Below are positions 34,801 to 47,000 of a stretch of 64,000 nt of DNA, in pieces (position 1 is the first letter of the stretch; every line of letters begins with the position of its first letter). Both the position numbers and the translations under genes were made by a program. The stretch lies in NCBI GenBank assembly GCA_949152475.1, contig OX424564.1:35338165-35402164 (forward strand). The letters are read 5' to 3'. The notes under the pieces were generated by a model. The model was not told the origin of the DNA and searched no databases. It was given only the letters and a program-made list of their open reading frames with translations. The stretch is from Terebella lapidaria (lineage: Eukaryota; Annelida; Polychaeta; Terebellida; Terebellidae).

Positions 34801-35897
34801 TGGGTACCAACAAGTTGTGGCATGTGTGTGTGTTTTGTGTATCAAAATCAGGTACAAAAAAGTTAAATGCAATATGACTGTATACATGGCACATTGAGTG
34901 AAAATAATGTATATACTGAAAGTTATAATATAGCAGTTTGTTCTTGTTGTGCTGTGGCTGTTCTTTGGCTGTTCTGGGATGCGCGAGGAATTTAGCAATC
35001 AAGAATACACAGCCATGCCTGAATACATCGGTTCATCCCAAAATACGTGTCATAGAATAAATTAAATCCGTGGTCACAATGGGGACAAACAAACATGTAT
35101 CTAGTCGTATGATGTGTAAATGAGATCAGCAGATGTATACAAACGAACCATATAGTGAAACACACCCATACTCATGAATTTAGAGCACAGTTCATGCCAG
35201 GTTTGGGCATGGGTAGCCTAGGTTGAAGTCTTGTGCTGTGTGGATATAAGCTTACGCCTTATACTTAGCTAGGTTTCATTGCTGTCGAGTCGATGACCTG
35301 TGCACGCATGGCTTCATAAAAGGATTTGTTTGCATCAGCTACCTAACCTAGAATTCTTCAAGATAAAACCGAGACAGATAGGGGTCAGGTGTTTGTACAT
35401 CCAAATGAGAAATCACACATAAAGTTTTCAAAATATGAAATACTGGACGCCATTTTCTGGAAAATGACATCAAACAATTTGCATAATTCACTTTTGTTCA
35501 ATTCCCATGGGTGTCCATGTGATGTGTACAAGTCATTTTTGCTTCTTTTATCACTATTATTATGGATGTAATATAAACGCACTATTTGCAAATAAAAGAC
35601 ATACATGTATATTGACAATTTGTGTGCACTGCTTTTCTTAGTAGAAAGATAAAGTCGCTCTCAAGGTGAATGTACACATGATACGATACTGACATGTGCT
35701 AAATGCTACTCCAATGGTTTCCAGCCGATGACCCTGCTAACCTGTCTGCCGGACCAAACCAGGACCCAGAGAACGGTGTCGCTCCCCTCGCCGAACCAAA
35801 CTACGTCACCGATGATCCTGAGGACCTCCCGTCCACCACTCTAGACCATGCCAGCAGCGAGTCTTATGACGAGACGGTCGGCCGCTGGACCTTCTGA
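31900..35897 (+). CDS. Small single-pass membrane protein, unrecognised (3 exons, 112 aa)
   Basis: The exons are 31,900-31,960, 34,296-34,400 and 35,725-35,897. All junctions are GT-AG and phase 1 (GATG/GTATGA, TTCACAG/AC, GCAG/GTAATA, TTTCCAG/CC), and the total is exactly 113 codons with TGA. Residues 1-26 are a short N-terminal head with one Asn-Thr-Ser glycosylation sequon (Asn11). Residues 27-41 form a hydrophobic helix (MSIHVAWFLMIVMWL), followed by basic RRFYIRYR, the positive-inside signal for an N-out, C-in topology. Residues 56-112 are acidic and rich in Asp, Pro and Ser. I recognise no family with confidence. The sequence just before the helix (R-x-D-D then S-I) weakly recalls SLC51B (OST beta), which also has one helix; this is only a hypothesis. 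Repeats, including LINE debris, fill the first intron. Confidence 0.65.
32895..33120 (+). pseudogene. LINE ORF2 C-terminal fragment
   Basis: The frame reads KLSKSCLGINRFCRNSPLLG followed by TLKINKIFIDIEIQKNNYNL and FRSMFMSSSRCGQFYNFLF. This matches the style of the region after the reverse transcriptase in CR1/L2/Rex-like LINEs (K-x-LG-x-x-x-x-CR-x-[ST]PLL). A frame change follows at about 33,130, where the frame continues as SREFMSLCDKYDMPIASVS. The 3' end near 33,370 has an AAATAAATAAATA tail, typical of LINE insertions. It lies within intron 1 of the 112-residue gene. Confidence 0.6.
33133..33871 (+). repeat. Tandem duplication of the LINE 3' end, about 370-bp unit
   Basis: 33,133-33,502 is repeated almost exactly at 33,503-33,871, including the AAATAAATAAAT tail and about 90 bases of flanking DNA (GATCAAGGCGTGTTCGCGG). 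Because the flank is copied too, the duplication came after insertion and is recent. Minus-strand frames with SLSRDEKLPVTGPLL occur in both copies only because of the duplication. Confidence 0.85.
34401..35724 (+). other. Intron 2 of the 112-residue gene
   Basis: No repeat family or gene is recognised. Short minus-strand frames at 34,520-35,002 lack motifs. Confidence 0.5.
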
Positions 35898-35977
35898 TGA
35901 CGGCAGGCTTTGGAACCGGACCCTTTGATAGCGGCACGGTTTGGAACTGGACCTTCTGATAATGCACGGTCATTTTC

Positions 35978-36186
35978 AGTATATTTTATGATAAAATACT
36001 CCAGAATGACCTCTGAAAAAATGGAGTAAAATAATCCTTTCGGCCCGAAAACATTCCACTGTAACATTCCTGAACTATGTGGTTCAGAAATGAGATATTT
36101 ATACATTGTATTTTAGTATTTCTCAGGTGGTGTTGTCATTATACAAATATTCCACCATGCCATCATACGAAAAGGGCAGTATTTTA
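35978..36186 (+). repeat. Left half (A) of a duplicated 0.5-kb segment
   Basis: The sequence from AGTATATTTTATGATAAAAT to GGGCAGTATTTT recurs at 39,668-39,875 (A') with about 95% identity. In the second copy it runs straight on into the B block (39,876 onward). Here it is separated from B (39,370-39,660) by the 3.2-kb TTACCGG element. Confidence 0.85.
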
Positions 36187-39100
36187 GGTTACCGGACCTT
36201 TGGTCCGCTAACCTATTGGCATGGCGTTGCGTCCGGCGTCCGGCGTCGGCGTCGTCCACATTTTTATCATTTTTGTTTACGGACCAATCTTTCTGAAATT
36301 TTGCACAAAAATGCACAAAAATAATTCAAGAAGGAGGTATTTTTGATTTTCGCATTTTTTTCAAAATGGCGGCCGTTTTCGTCGAAAATCGGCCAATTTT
36401 GGACTTTGGCGGCCATTTTCTCAAAATGTGTTCAGTAACTTTTTTTCTTTTTGATACATAACACTCCTCATATGTACTCCTATGATGTCTATAAATTTCG
36501 TTTCGATTGAATCACTCGAAGTGGGCCATTTTGGCCCAAACGCGGCCCAAATGGGACTTTCCCATGTTAAATTCTCCTATGCTTTATAATGGGACACATT
36601 AAGCCTTATATCTCATTTAATATTGAGATTAGAGACTAGGAATCAATTGTGGACATATAGGAAATGGTATATGCTGAATATTCTCGTGACCTTGAATTTG
36701 ACCTCTGACCTCGGTTTCAAGGTCAGAGCGGCCGTTTTTTGTCGAAAAATGGCCAATTTTGGACTTTGACGGTCGTTTTCTCAAAATCTGTTCAGTAACT
36801 TTTTTTCTTATTGATGCATAACACTCCTCATATGTACCCCTGTGACATGTATAAATTTCGTTGCGCTTGAATCGCTCGAAGTGGGCCATTTTGGGCCCAA
36901 ACTCGGCCCAAATGGGACTTTCCCATGTTAAATTCTCCTATGCTTTATAATGGGACACATTAAAGCCTAATATCTTACTTAATATTGAGATTAGAGACTA
37001 GGAATCAATTCTGGACATATAGGAAATGATATATGCTGAATATTCTCGTGACCTTGAATTTGACCTCTGACCTCAGTTTCACGGTCAGAGAACAAAATGG
37101 CTAATATCTCGCTTATTATCGACTTAACAGCTTAGGAATCAATTGTGGACGTATAGGAAATGATATATGCAGATTATTGTCATGACCTTGAATTTGACCT
37201 TTGACCTCATTTTCAAGGTCACAGGGCAAAATGGCTAATATCTCACTTATTATCGACTTTACAGCTTAGGAATCAATTATGAACATATAGGAAATGATAT
37301 ATGCAGATTATTGTCATGACCTTGAATTTGACCTTTCACCTCATTTTCAAGGTCACAGGACAAAATGATTAATATCTCACTTATTATCGATTTTACAGCT
37401 TAGGGATCATTTGTGGGCATGTAGGAAATGATATATGCTGAATATTCTTGTCACTTTGAATTTGACCTCTGACCTCATTTTCAAGGTCAAGAACACAAAA
37501 TGGCTAATATCTCACTTATGGTCGACTTTATAGCTTAGGAATCAGTTGTGGGCATATAGGAAATGATAAACGCCTAATATTCTGATGACCTTGAATTTGA
37601 CCTTTGACCTCATTTTTTAAAATCTTTTACTTCTTGCTGAAGATTTGGAAACTATTGAAATATAACCTCAACATATATGTATAACTCAATGAACTAAACT
37701 GTATTAACTGTACATATTTTGCATATTACTGAATATATGTTCTCTTTCCAGTTCTGATTGCGTTATACCTGACATTGCACATTCTTTCACATACAATCCT
37801 TACCATTCGAAGTTAAGCTGAGGCGAAGTGTTTGGGGTTCACTTCTTAATACGTCCCCCGAATGGTTTTGATTGCTATATGTCTATGTGTGTGTAGGTGT
37901 CTTTATGTTTCATTTAAGAAAACTTGTATTTCCCCTATTTAACTTCGTTAATTTCGATATTAATATGAGAGAAAGCCGCGAGCCTGTGTATCTGTGAAAG
38001 ATGCACACACATAATCCCTTTAGCAGGTGGCACGCATCCACGCGACCGCGACAAACCGCAGATTGCTTTATGACCCCATGGCGACAAATTTAACGAATTT
38101 AAATGCCCTCAAAAGCATGCCTCAGGAGCATGAGCAGACAGTTTGGTGATCACTGATCAAGGTTATAAAAGACAGTTAACCGGTGTTTGACGGTTAACCG
38201 GTTAATCGTTTGGAGATTTAACAGCCGGTTATTCGCGGTTATTAAAAAAATGCTAGCCGTCGGCGGTTAACCCATTAATCATGCAGGTCCTAGAAATTGG
38301 CACTTTCAAATGGAAAGTCATATATGGCGACTTGTGTGGTGACCTTGAATTTGACCTTGGATGACCTTGAAAGGTCAAAACAGCCATTTTTTGGTCGAAA
38401 AATGTCCAAATTAGCACCTTGTCTATCTTTTCTCGAAAACTGTCTGATCAGATTTGAGATTTTTGTTTCAAAAGATTCTAGTTATGTACCTCTGTGATGT
38501 GTATAAGTTTGGTTGCCCTTGAATCGCCGGTCTGCGTATGGCTGCCATTTTGAATTTTCGACGGGTCGACGAAAAAAACATTTTTCGGCCCAAATCGCAT
38601 TACTATCCATTTAGGGCCATTTCTAGACAAAAAAATTTTTTCACCCTGTGAAAAAAATTTTGAACTTAAAAAATTTTCGGCACTTTTTTCCTTCATAATG
38701 GGAGCTGTGCGGATTGTACTCATAGAACGCTTGAAGATAGAGCTTAGAAATTGGCACTTTCAAATGGGAAGTCATATATGGCGACTTGTGTGGTGACCTT
38801 GAATTTGACCTTTGTTGACCTTGAAAGGTCGAAACAGCCATTTTGGGGTAGAAAATGCACAGATTTGCCTCTACAGATTAAATGCTTGTAGATAGAGCTT
38901 TAAAAGTTTGCATTATGAGCATATAGGAAGTCATATATGGAACAACTGATGATGACCTTGACCTCAGATGATTTTGAGTGCTAAATGTCTGATGTGAAAT
39001 ATGTAAATTAGCCAAGGCTTAAACACTTGCACATACAGGTTAGGATTGTGTATAAGCTAACAAGAAGTCATGTATTTATAGCACATCTCTTGGAGACCTT

Positions 39101-39369
39101 GAATTTGACCTTATATATGACCTTGAAATCCAAATCCCACAACCTTGCCTGACCTGACATGTGTAAATTGGCCTCTACAGACAAAATACTTGTTGATAGA
39201 GCTTATATGTTTGTATTACGAACATATATGAAGTCATATGCAGCATACCTAATGGTGATATTGCAGTTCACAAAGATGACCTTGATTAGTAAATCTCAAA
39301 GTCATGTCACTTGCAATGCTTAAAGCCAAAATTGTCCGGTAACCTATCTTAGCCCTTGGGCTAATTTTT
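36187..39369 (+). mobile_element. TTACCGG-family element, 3.2 kb copy, non-coding
   Basis: The left end is AGGTTACCGGACCTTTGGTC and the right end TTGTCCGGTAACCTATCTTA plus GCCCTTGGGCTAA. The ends share the inverted motif GGTTACCGGAC. The left 0.5 kb holds GCATGGCGTTGCGTCCGGCG and a GCGGCCCAAATGGGACTTTC block present twice (36,540 and 36,900). A run of about 120-130-bp subrepeats (36,660-37,620) follows, each with CCTTGAATTTGACCT and GGAAATGATATATGC. Diverged relatives continue to 39,300. There is no ORF beyond chance. The insertion boundary is supported by the empty site at 39,866-39,885. A non-autonomous DNA element is likely; the superfamily is unknown. Confidence 0.75.
36699..37610 (+). 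promoter_or_regulatory. Cluster of DR1 nuclear-receptor-type sites in subrepeats
   Basis: Five perfect direct repeats of TGACCT spaced by one base (the HNF4/RXR-type DR1 read in reverse) lie at 36,699-36,711, 37,061-37,073, 37,195-37,207, 37,463-37,475 and 37,598-37,610. Most are preceded by TGACCTTGAATT, an SF-1/ERR-type extended half site. They are a property of the repeat. Function in the host is not shown. Confidence 0.5.
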
Positions 39370-40160
39370 TTTTTATTATCTTTCTGTAAATCATGTAACG
39401 CCGCGCCCCCTGTTAAACGTAATAGCCATGTGGTATTGCAAACGAAATGTCTATTACTAGTATCAGGTGAGGTGTAGTAACACTTCTTAGCTATTTATGG
39501 TCGAACCAGGATAAAGTTTATTTCATGTTGGCATTGACCGCATGCTTATGCCTATGTACATGTGGTGCCTATTCGAAACAGGGCATAACCATGTCTTTCT
39601 AGAACTACAGGAAATAGTATGTACCATGTATATTCCGTACTTCTGACGTGTTTTTGTACGACAATTTCCAGTATATTTTATGACAAAATACTCCAGAATG
39701 ACCTCTGAAAAAATGGAGTAAAATAATCCTTTCGACCCGAAAACATTCCGCTGTAACATTCCTGAACTACGTGATTCAGAAATGAGATATTTATACATTG
39801 TATTTTAGTATTTCTCAGTTGTTGTTGTCATTACACAAATACTCCCCCATGCCATCATACGAACAGGGCAGTATTTTTTTTTAATTATCTTTCTGTAAAT
39901 CATGTAACGCCGCGCCCCCTGTTAAACATAATAGCCATGTGGTATTGCAAACGAAATGTCTATTACTAGTATCAGGTGAGGTGTAGTAACACTTCTTAGC
40001 TTTGTATGGTCAAACCAGGATATTCGTGTTGGCATTGACGGGATGCATATGCCTATGTATATGAGGCTTCCATTCGAAACAGGGCATAACCATGTCTTTC
40101 TATATCCACAGGGAATAGTATGTACCATGTATATTCCGTTTCTCTAACGTGTTTTTGTAC
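39370..40160 (+). repeat. B, A' and B' blocks: tandem 0.5-kb duplication with empty insertion site
   Basis: B (39,370-39,660) and B' (39,880-40,160) share TCTTTCTGTAAATCATGTAA, CGCCGCGCCCCCTGTTAAAC and TGTCTATTACTAGTATCAGG. A' (39,668-39,875) lies between. The A'-B' junction GGGCAGTATTTTTTTTTAAT is uninterrupted, whereas the first A-B junction contains the TTACCGG element. Confidence 0.85.
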
Positions 40161-41059
40161 GACAACTAACTGTTGAACAGTTACTCTGTTCGTGTTTTTT
40201 ATTTGGATATTTTATGTGGACGCTTCTGGTAAGATCCTGAATATCTGTACAGTCAGTACAATCAGTTAATCAGTGGTAAACTGATATTGAACGTAGTTGT
40301 ATTGTCATATTGACAAAGCTGTACAAACTAATTTTTGGTAGTGATAAGCTATTGTCTTTGACTACATTTTATCTTCCTTTATATGGTATATTGTATAACA
40401 TGTAATAACACGATAAACCGAATCTGAATTTGTTTAGAGATAAAACAATGACAACAAGAAATGAATGACAACGTGTTTTATATCACGATATTTTGTAGAG
40501 CAACATTTGGAATTAAATAAATTGCTATACTGCTTTCATAGTTGCTTTCATATGTTTGAATTTTGATCGGATCTGGAATTCTAGAAGTTGTTACTACATA
40601 CGGCTCACATATGAAGAAGAAAATGTACTGAAAAGATTTTCATGTGATTAAAACAAATACAATACATGTTTTTCCTGATAATATCGAGGAGATGAAAACA
40701 AAGAATGTTTTCTAAAGTATAGTACGCTAAAATGCTAGGATTATAATGCACCACCTCATCAGATATAGGATTTGTTCACCCACTCACTGAAGTACAGATA
40801 CATAGCTATAATATACATCCAATTAGATATAGATATACAACCAATTATGTGAGGCTGCGCGAAAATAATGAAGCTGTGTATAACAGCAAACATCGCTGGC
40901 CATAGAAAATCTATGTATTCCACACAGAGATGTGGTAACAATCACACCATCCTCAAACACTTTCACATGTGAGACTTATTTTATACATCGCCACTACGTG
41001 AGAGGGCGTACGTAATATCAGTTCTGTTTCTTCCCGTATGGGGAACAGATGTGAGGTGG
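40161..41059. other. 3' flank of the transporter; no gene seen
   Basis: This is AT-rich. The part near 41,000 is the probable 3' UTR of the minus-strand transporter. No clear AATAAA lies within 300 bases of its stop. Confidence 0.4.
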
Positions 41060-44000
41060 TCAGTCGTCCTTCTTGACCACCTCCGGGAGGTCTTTGAGGT
41101 CGTCTTCCTCCTCGTCCGCCGGAGGCACTATCTCCATCAGCAACTGGAAAAACTTAGTCACTTGCTCTGTGGAGGGGGAAATGTGGCGATACTATCAAAA
41201 CTCCGAAATAGGATTTAAATACAATCCTCGCTAAATTGAATATTCTATATTTTTACAAAGTAAATATATCCAGAAGTTGTAATATTTGCATATTTGACAA
41301 AAACATGAATATTCAGAATGTTCTTTCTGTGCTTTGCGGTGATTGTATCGAAAGTTTCAGAGCATTCGGAAGAAACCAGGAACCATGTTTCTAAATACGA
41401 CTTTTCATCAAATCAGCCAACATTGACATCACAAAGGAACTGAGTTCGCTGGTGTACTCACTCATGCAGGGTGCCCTGACTTTACACAGGACGAAGGGGA
41501 AGTAGAAGATGAATCCCGCTAACATGATGACCGTGGCGTAGAGGAATTCAATCTGTGGCGCCAGCACCAGAGGCACCACTACCAGCACCACCGCGAACAC
41601 CAGCACCATGTACGCGAAAATTATCGGCGCCTGCCAACAGAGCACATAAAACGTGTGGGGATCTAATGATATCAGCATGTCAGGCAATTGTTGTCTCTAA
41701 TGTGAAGTTACTTGATGGGTATTGGGTAGTCATGGGTTTACTGAGAATTGCATTTTAATTTTATTTACTTTGAGAGTGGAATTTCGTATCAGTCGCCGTT
41801 TAAGAATATACAATAGAGTCAAGAAGCAACTATATGCCAGTATATAATGAATGTGTACTGTAATGGTTGGGTCATAACATCCGGGGATGACATCAGCGCG
41901 ATCAGAATAAAATAATATATAAATTTGGGGGTTTGCCATCAATTTGACATTGTTGTACTGCATTCAGGCTACTAATTTTGAATTTGTTAACTATAAACTG
42001 AATGCTTCAGACAGGTTATGATTATCCGCGCAAACGCTCCAGCAGCTGGTCGTATATCATAGTGCTCTGGTTATTCTTATTCAAAAGTGTCTCCAAATCC
42101 GGCATTCTAGGTTTATCGATGTCATTTTGTAGCTTTTTATATCAGGAAAAAATATGGACTTTTGAAACAAAATACCCAAACTTTGGAACAAAGTTATGAC
42201 CGTTGCCCATTATGACCGCCATTTTCGGTAAACCCAAAAAGATGTGATTCTGTGCTGATGTCAACACTACCAACTAAGCAGCAATGTCGAGTAAAACAAC
42301 AATAACAGCAAAATCCCATATGGTTGTTTTCATGGCTCCGAAAGTTGACATTGTTTCACGATGACCACACCCTGGACCCTTACGACGTACCGTGTATGGG
42401 CGGTGCGTGCTCTTGTAGGGTTATTTGTATCTCATGACTATAATGGTCACCATGGCGACGGCTAGGACGTACAGTATATGGGCGGTGCATACTCTTGTAG
42501 GGTTCCTTGTATCTCATGACTATCATGGTCACCATGGTTACGTCTAGGACGTACCGTGTATGGGCGGTGCATGCTCTTGTAGGGTTCCTTGTATCTCATG
42601 ACTATCATGGTCACCATGGTTACGACTAGGAAGTACCGTGTATGGGCGGTGCATGCTATTGTAGGGTTCCTTGTATCTCATGACTATCATGGTCACCATG
42701 GTTACGACTAGGAAGTACCGTGTATGGGCGGTGCATGCTCTTGTAGGGTTCCTTGTATCTCATGACTATCATGGTTACCATGGTTACGACTAGGACGTAC
42801 CGTGTATGGGCGGTGCATGCTCTTGTAGGGTTCCTTGTATCTCATGACTATCATGGTCACCATGGTGAGGGCGTAAAACATCCAGATAGCGAAGCTGAGA
42901 AAGTCGATCAGCTGACTGACTGAACCCAACAGTGTATAGATGATCGTGAAAAACGACTGCAAGACAAATCAGGAAGATCATGGATTTCATGGACACTGTC
43001 AGAGGCATGCACTGACTATCGGTTCAGTCTAAAATGTAATTAAACCATTTTATTAAGAACAACAATGCATCAATACTACCAACTTCACGTTAGGTATATG
43101 CTCTACTTAATATGTTCATGATATGCAAATATGATGCTGGTGTAGCCACCGTGTAGGTTTCAACATACCGCCAGTACCAAAGCCGGCATCGGTGTGACAT
43201 TCTTTATGTGGATGTAGGAGAGGAATTTCATCATATGCCCTCCCCTCGCGGCGGTGTAAAACAACCTTAAGAAGACGAGTTTTACAATTGACAATTTTAT
43301 CGTATTGCGGCAATTAACCAAGCTGCAGAATAAAGCATGTAATGGCTGGTTTACAAGATCAAACTACTTCAAACTTTCTACTTCAAAATCCTAAAAGTGA
43401 GTTTGATGTAGTTTGATGGTGGGTGTTTTACACGATCAAACTCGTCACGTCAAACTACTTCAAACTAACTGTTACTATTTCTGTTACTGTTACTTTCAAA
43501 CTATTTCAAACTCCAGTTTACACGGTCAAACTTCTCACTTCGAATTCTTTCAAACTCCTTCAAACTTCATCAATATTTTCATTAGGCAATTTCGAATGCC
43601 CGTTTGTTGAAAGTTGCATTAGAATTGATTCAAAGGGTTGTGTTAGATAGCTCAATTGGTTCCAAAGGGAAAATCATGTTTTTCCATCATTGGATATGGA
43701 CACTAGCTTGAATAGTTTGACTGAGTTTGATCAAACTTTGTGAAGTAGTTTGAAGTCTCGGTTTACACGATCAAACTTGGCGTTAAAACTCCAAAGTTTG
43801 AAGTTGTTTGGAGTAGAAGTATGAAGTAGTTTGATCGTGTAAACCGTACCTAATACTGGTTTACCGTCCAATCGTGAACGTCGTTCCATTGGACGCACCA
43901 AACGTTGACATGGCAACAAACAATGGTATGAGGCCCGGAATACCCGGGATGACTCTCTGGGCCCAGGTCTGGAAGCAAACAGTGAATATTATGAAAGGTA

Positions 44001-47000
44001 AATCGAAGTTAGACTATCGGCAAGTCGATAATTGAACCAGGAAAACAATGATGTACATGACAATGAGAAAATGAAAACGTTGGTTTGTGTGAGGGTGAGA
44101 CTATAAAGTTACCATGGCAACTGCGGGTGACTCGAGTAATTCATCTAGTGTCATGACGGTGAAGTAGGAGACGTTGGCCATCATGTAGAGGACGATAATC
44201 ATCGGGATACCGATGTACATCGACATCGGCAGGGTCCTACAAGTGTCAGATTCACACCGGACTGGTATGCGTGTACTTTGAACGTGATAGTATATATCAC
44301 TGGTTAATAATTAACAATCCATATGACCTACCATCCAGGATTGATCACTTCTTCTGTGACCGCATTCAAGTTCGTCCTGTTGTAAATAAAAAATTATCGA
44401 CAAATCTTTCAACTAAGTTGTTGTGTTGACAAACAAACACTGATTGAATACGACTGATTGAATGAAGGGAACCAACTTACCAGCCATTGTATGCGAACAT
44501 AGCACTGTAAAAGGCCATGATAATTTCTCCAACGTTGTCATTAGAACCTTCGAACCCAGTTTGCAGATTTTCCGTGAATCCTTATGATAACAGAAGACAT
44601 TTCCTGCAATCAGTTACTCGTTCATATGTTTGTGACGTGATATCCTTCACATTTCACCCCAGTATTTACAGAGGTGATCTCGGTTACATGAATTTACCAC
44701 TTTATACACCAGGTTCATGTAAGTATTTATTTACAAACGTTTTCTTCTCGTATTATTTTCACATTTCATACATATCATATATTTTGTTAAAATATCTATT
44801 AATGTTTTATGAAAACGATTTGCTCGGACATGCAGTGATTTGTACCCTGGGCGAGTTTGACAATGCCGCCTATGACGATGATGACAAGTGCGAGGGTTTT
44901 GGCTATGGTGAAGATGATCTGAATGCCGTTAGCAAGGCGCACACTGAAGATGTTGATGGCGCAGATCAGCACTGTGGGAAGAATAGCGGGTCAGTGTTGA
45001 AAGCTTGTGATACCAATGTGCTTTGTCAAGCTCAATGTTTCGTCAGGATTAGCTTTTTTTGTAAGTGCTTATTTGTCGCCTTTCTCGTCACTGGTCAAGT
45101 TTTCAAGGTCGTCCATGTTTTCGAAGTACAAGGACACAAGTCAGGACTTTTCTACTATATTTGTACACACTGTACACTGTACATATGATGTTGCTTCGGT
45201 GGTGACCAAACTCTGACATCACTTCCCCAGATTCTGACCCTTTTATAAGCTGCTGACGAATGTTGCGCACAGAATGAAATGTTGCCGCACAGAATGGAAT
45301 GTTAGGGCAACATGGGAGCTTAGCATGCTTGAAGATGGGACTCTGGTGTTGTGAATATGAGGCGTAAAGCAAATGGTCTGAATCAGGATACTTCTTGAAT
45401 AAGAAAATATTGTGGGAACTTTCAAATTAGGATATCACTGGATCCTCTAATTAGGGGGAAAACTCCATATTTATTGGGGTCAAGTTTGGCCTGTTGCTAA
45501 CTTAATCTGGGAAGAATCATGCACGTCATGTAAACCCTACCAATTCTCACTGATTAGTCCAAATAGCTAATTAGGTAACTAACTTCACAAATTTCAATTA
45601 AATCAATCTTTGGGGCTTTAATTCCTTCAGTTAGAAGGATATTACTAATGTACCCTCGGATGGTCCAATACTCATGTTAAAGGATATTACTAATGTACCC
45701 TCGGATGGTCCAATACTGTTAAAGGATATTACTAAAGTACCCTCGGATGGTCCCATACTCATGTTACTCAACACTAGTTAACATATTTACCGAATTAATC
45801 TCACCAAAATCCATAACACAATAACACATGAGTCCAAACATTATTGGTGTATTTGATAACATCACATTGGAAATTGTGAGCCAATATTGCCATTTTGATG
45901 ATAACTCCAGCTCACATAAATATGAATACAGCTCAATCTAATCCAGTCCAGAATTAGGTTATACAAGTTCACTATTAGGTAAAAACCAGTAGCAGGTCTA
46001 TACCAGTATAATATCTATTGACAGTACGAACATTGTGTTCATATAGCATCTAACTGCAATATTGTATTGATGTTGAGGAAAATTTTTATCACTTATTCCC
46101 AGCGCATTTTTATCACTTATTCCCAACACACTTATTCCCAGCGAGTGGATATTGTTTACATTATGATGAAGAACATGATGATTTACACGGACATCATGAT
46201 GACCTCAGAACAGGAGTGTTCGCAAGTCACACAATTCTTTGACCATGACAAAGAAATAGGTGGGTGAAGAAATGCTCGTTCTCTCCCGAAAATTTTGAAC
46301 TTCCACATGAAAGTTTTCGAGAATAATATTAGGACTAAGCTGAATTGTTTGGCACAACCGATGCACTCACAAGAGAGGACCCCGGCCAGTAGTTTCTTGA
46401 AGAATAGAGGTGGTTCTCCGCAGCCATCTTGGAAGATTGGGGTCAGAATGTACTCGGAGCACGTCAGGATCATTACCGCATTCGCTGTAGCATAGATGTA
46501 GACATTCAATCAGAGAATGGGCAATTTCATTATAACTATGGGTTGTAACTCTAGTTTTCAACTCGATGTTACACCAGTATGTTGATTTCCGTCATTGTTT
46601 ACATTGCTGTCCGCCTAATGATGCAAATATGGAACAATGAACAGAACGTGAAAATTTAGGTCGTGGCTTGCCATGACTTACAAGATGGGCGGAGCAACAG
46701 GCACTGGGTCCACGCCCAGATATAAGCCAGCCAATCAGCGAGCGCCAGACGGATGTACGTGTACTCCCCACCCGAGGTCTGGATCAGTGTACCCAGCTCC
46801 GCCATACACAGGGCACCTGGGTGACACGGTGTGGTTGTTTATGATATAATACTATATCAATTACGTTAATGATGAAGGGTCCTGTTCCCCAGGGAAAGCA
46901 CGAACTGAGACGAGATGAACGTACATACATCCATTGCCCAGTAATAATGCATGTCTCCATAATGGAGCCATACCAAACATCCATTGCCCAGTAATTTACA

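Noticed and set aside
44517-45188. 223-codon plus-strand frame
   Set aside because: It lies antisense to two transporter exons (44,481-44,580 and 44,846-44,971) and the intron between them. It has no domain, and the transporter reading is secure.
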